DNA of 64,000 nt, from NCBI GenBank assembly GCA_913778765.1, contig CAJYXO010000123.1, positions 1 to 64,000 of the forward strand, read 5' to 3'. This DNA is from an uncultured Massilia sp. Lineage in GTDB: Bacteria > Pseudomonadota > Gammaproteobacteria > Burkholderiales > Burkholderiaceae_D. Numbering within the stretch: the first letter of the stretch is position 1; each line of letters starts with the position of its first letter. A model generated the notes under the pieces. The model did no database searches, was not told where the DNA came from, and saw only the letters and a list, made by a program, of their open reading frames with translations. Shown here in pieces: positions 63,445 through 64,000 of this stretch. The position numbers and the translations under genes were made by a program.

Positions 63445-63532
63445 CGCGTCGGACCGATGCCCGGGGCGCCGGCATCGCCGCCGGCGCTCCGGGACCCCCG
63501 CTTCGTCCACCGATCGGTGCTACACTGGCCCG

Positions 63533-64000
63533 ATGACTTCCACCGTCGACCTCCACCTGCGCAGCTACGCAAGCCTCGGCGCGCCGGACCGCCACGACTT
63601 CGCCCAGCTGGTGCTGCCGCTGAGCGGCTCGCTGCTGCTCGAGGTCGAAGGCCGGCGCGGCATGCTGGATCCGCTGCGCCGGCTTCGTCGCGCCCGGCGC
63701 CTGGCACGCCCAGGTCGGACATGCATCCAACCGTCCCATCATCGTCGACATCGGCGCGGCCGGGCTGGCCCCCGGCGTGGGCGAGCGCCTGTTCGAACGG
63801 CCGTTCGCGCCACTCGGCGCGGCCTCGCGCAAGCTGGTCGAGTTCATGGTGATGATGCTGGGCGCGGACGGTGGCCACGCGCCGCCCTCGGTGGTGCGGG
63901 GCTGGGTGCCGCTGCTGGTCGATACCCTGACGCTGGACGCGCCGCGCCCGGCATCGCGCCTGGCCGCGCTGCTGGCCGCCATCGAGGCCGCGCCGGGCCA
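63533..64000 (+). pseudogene. AraC-family regulator N-terminal domain, frameshifted and cut by the right edge
   Basis: ATG 63533 reads an AraC cupin-type N-terminus (HLRSYASLGAPDRHDFAQLV, ...LLLEVEGRRGMLDPL) up to about 63677. The domain then continues in the next frame (AGFVAPGAWHAQVGHASNRP, ...IIVDIGAAGLAPG) to the window end. The junction CTGCGCCGG fits loss of two bases from CTGCGCGCCGG. After it, the reading frame stays open to position 64000, where the HTH would begin. Either a mutated gene or a sequencing/assembly indel in a GC run. Confidence 0.7.

Overview
The window is high-GC DNA with the gene content and style of a Burkholderiales bacterium, most likely Oxalobacteraceae (Massilia/Duganella/Telluria-like). 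The signs are many TonB-linked polysaccharide-degradation genes, LacI-controlled glycosidase clusters, a CIO-type cytochrome bd, an FDH3-type formate dehydrogenase operon, and dispersed short palindromic repeats. The genus is an inference from gene content, not from a marker gene.

Left end (1-9.1 kb) is mobile DNA. Bases 1-5605 are the late end of a lambda-like siphophage prophage: tape-measure C-terminus, distal tail proteins, tail fibre and accessory protein, a papain-like amidase-type protein, then a complete lysis cassette (holin, lambda-R-like endolysin, Rz, and Rz1 nested inside Rz). An SOS-controlled imuA without imuB/dnaE2 follows. At 6734-6781 lies the 3' part of a tRNA-His gene, with a terminator-like hairpin beyond it, which marks an integration junction. 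To its right are a low-GC SIR2-like (probable anti-phage) gene and a P4-type tyrosine integrase.

9.2-24.9 kb holds two polysaccharide-utilisation clusters around a TPR/GGDEF protein. Cluster 1 (minus strand, 15221 down to 9257) has two PL5/PL38-type lyases, a TonB receptor and a PL7-type lyase lipoprotein, suggesting a polyuronate (alginate or glucuronan) substrate. Cluster 2 (plus strand) has GH30 - TonB receptor - GH30 - LacI regulator. Three copies of one LacI-type operator (TTGGCAACGTTTCCAA) lie in it, and two of them sit at the same distance from near-identical promoters.

25-33 kb: a membrane metal-dependent hydrolase, a 4'-phosphopantetheinyl transferase, and a 1341-residue single-module NRPS-like protein with the architecture of poly-epsilon-lysine synthetase: adenylation, carrier, then three repeats of a TM pair plus a left-handed beta-helix domain. 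Divergent to it is a PAS chemoreceptor with a consensus FNR box about -41 from a good promoter. An Fnr-family regulator is encoded in this window at 43.8-44.5 kb.

33-43 kb: DksA/TraR-like zinc protein, pyridoxamine-oxidase-like protein, DUF885 metallopeptidase, an AT-rich two-gene insert (M91-like zinc peptidase plus a small secreted protein), and an ABC transporter whose ATPase gene carries an in-frame TGA while its M1-peptidase/permease fusion partner is intact.

43-58.5 kb is respiratory: udk; fnr divergent from cydAB plus a DUF2474 micro-protein; then TorD chaperone, TAT mini-protein, FDH alpha, beta, lipoprotein, gamma, two low-complexity secreted proteins, DUF3305, DUF3306, a multi-cluster ferredoxin and an acyl-CoA ligase, nearly all overlapping or closely spaced. 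The right end (58.5-64 kb) has a DUF2236 protein, a SET-domain methyltransferase overlapping pncB, an SDR, a BBE-type flavin oxidase, and an AraC-type regulator broken by a frameshift and cut by the window edge. No rRNA, complete tRNA, CRISPR array or IS transposase was seen.
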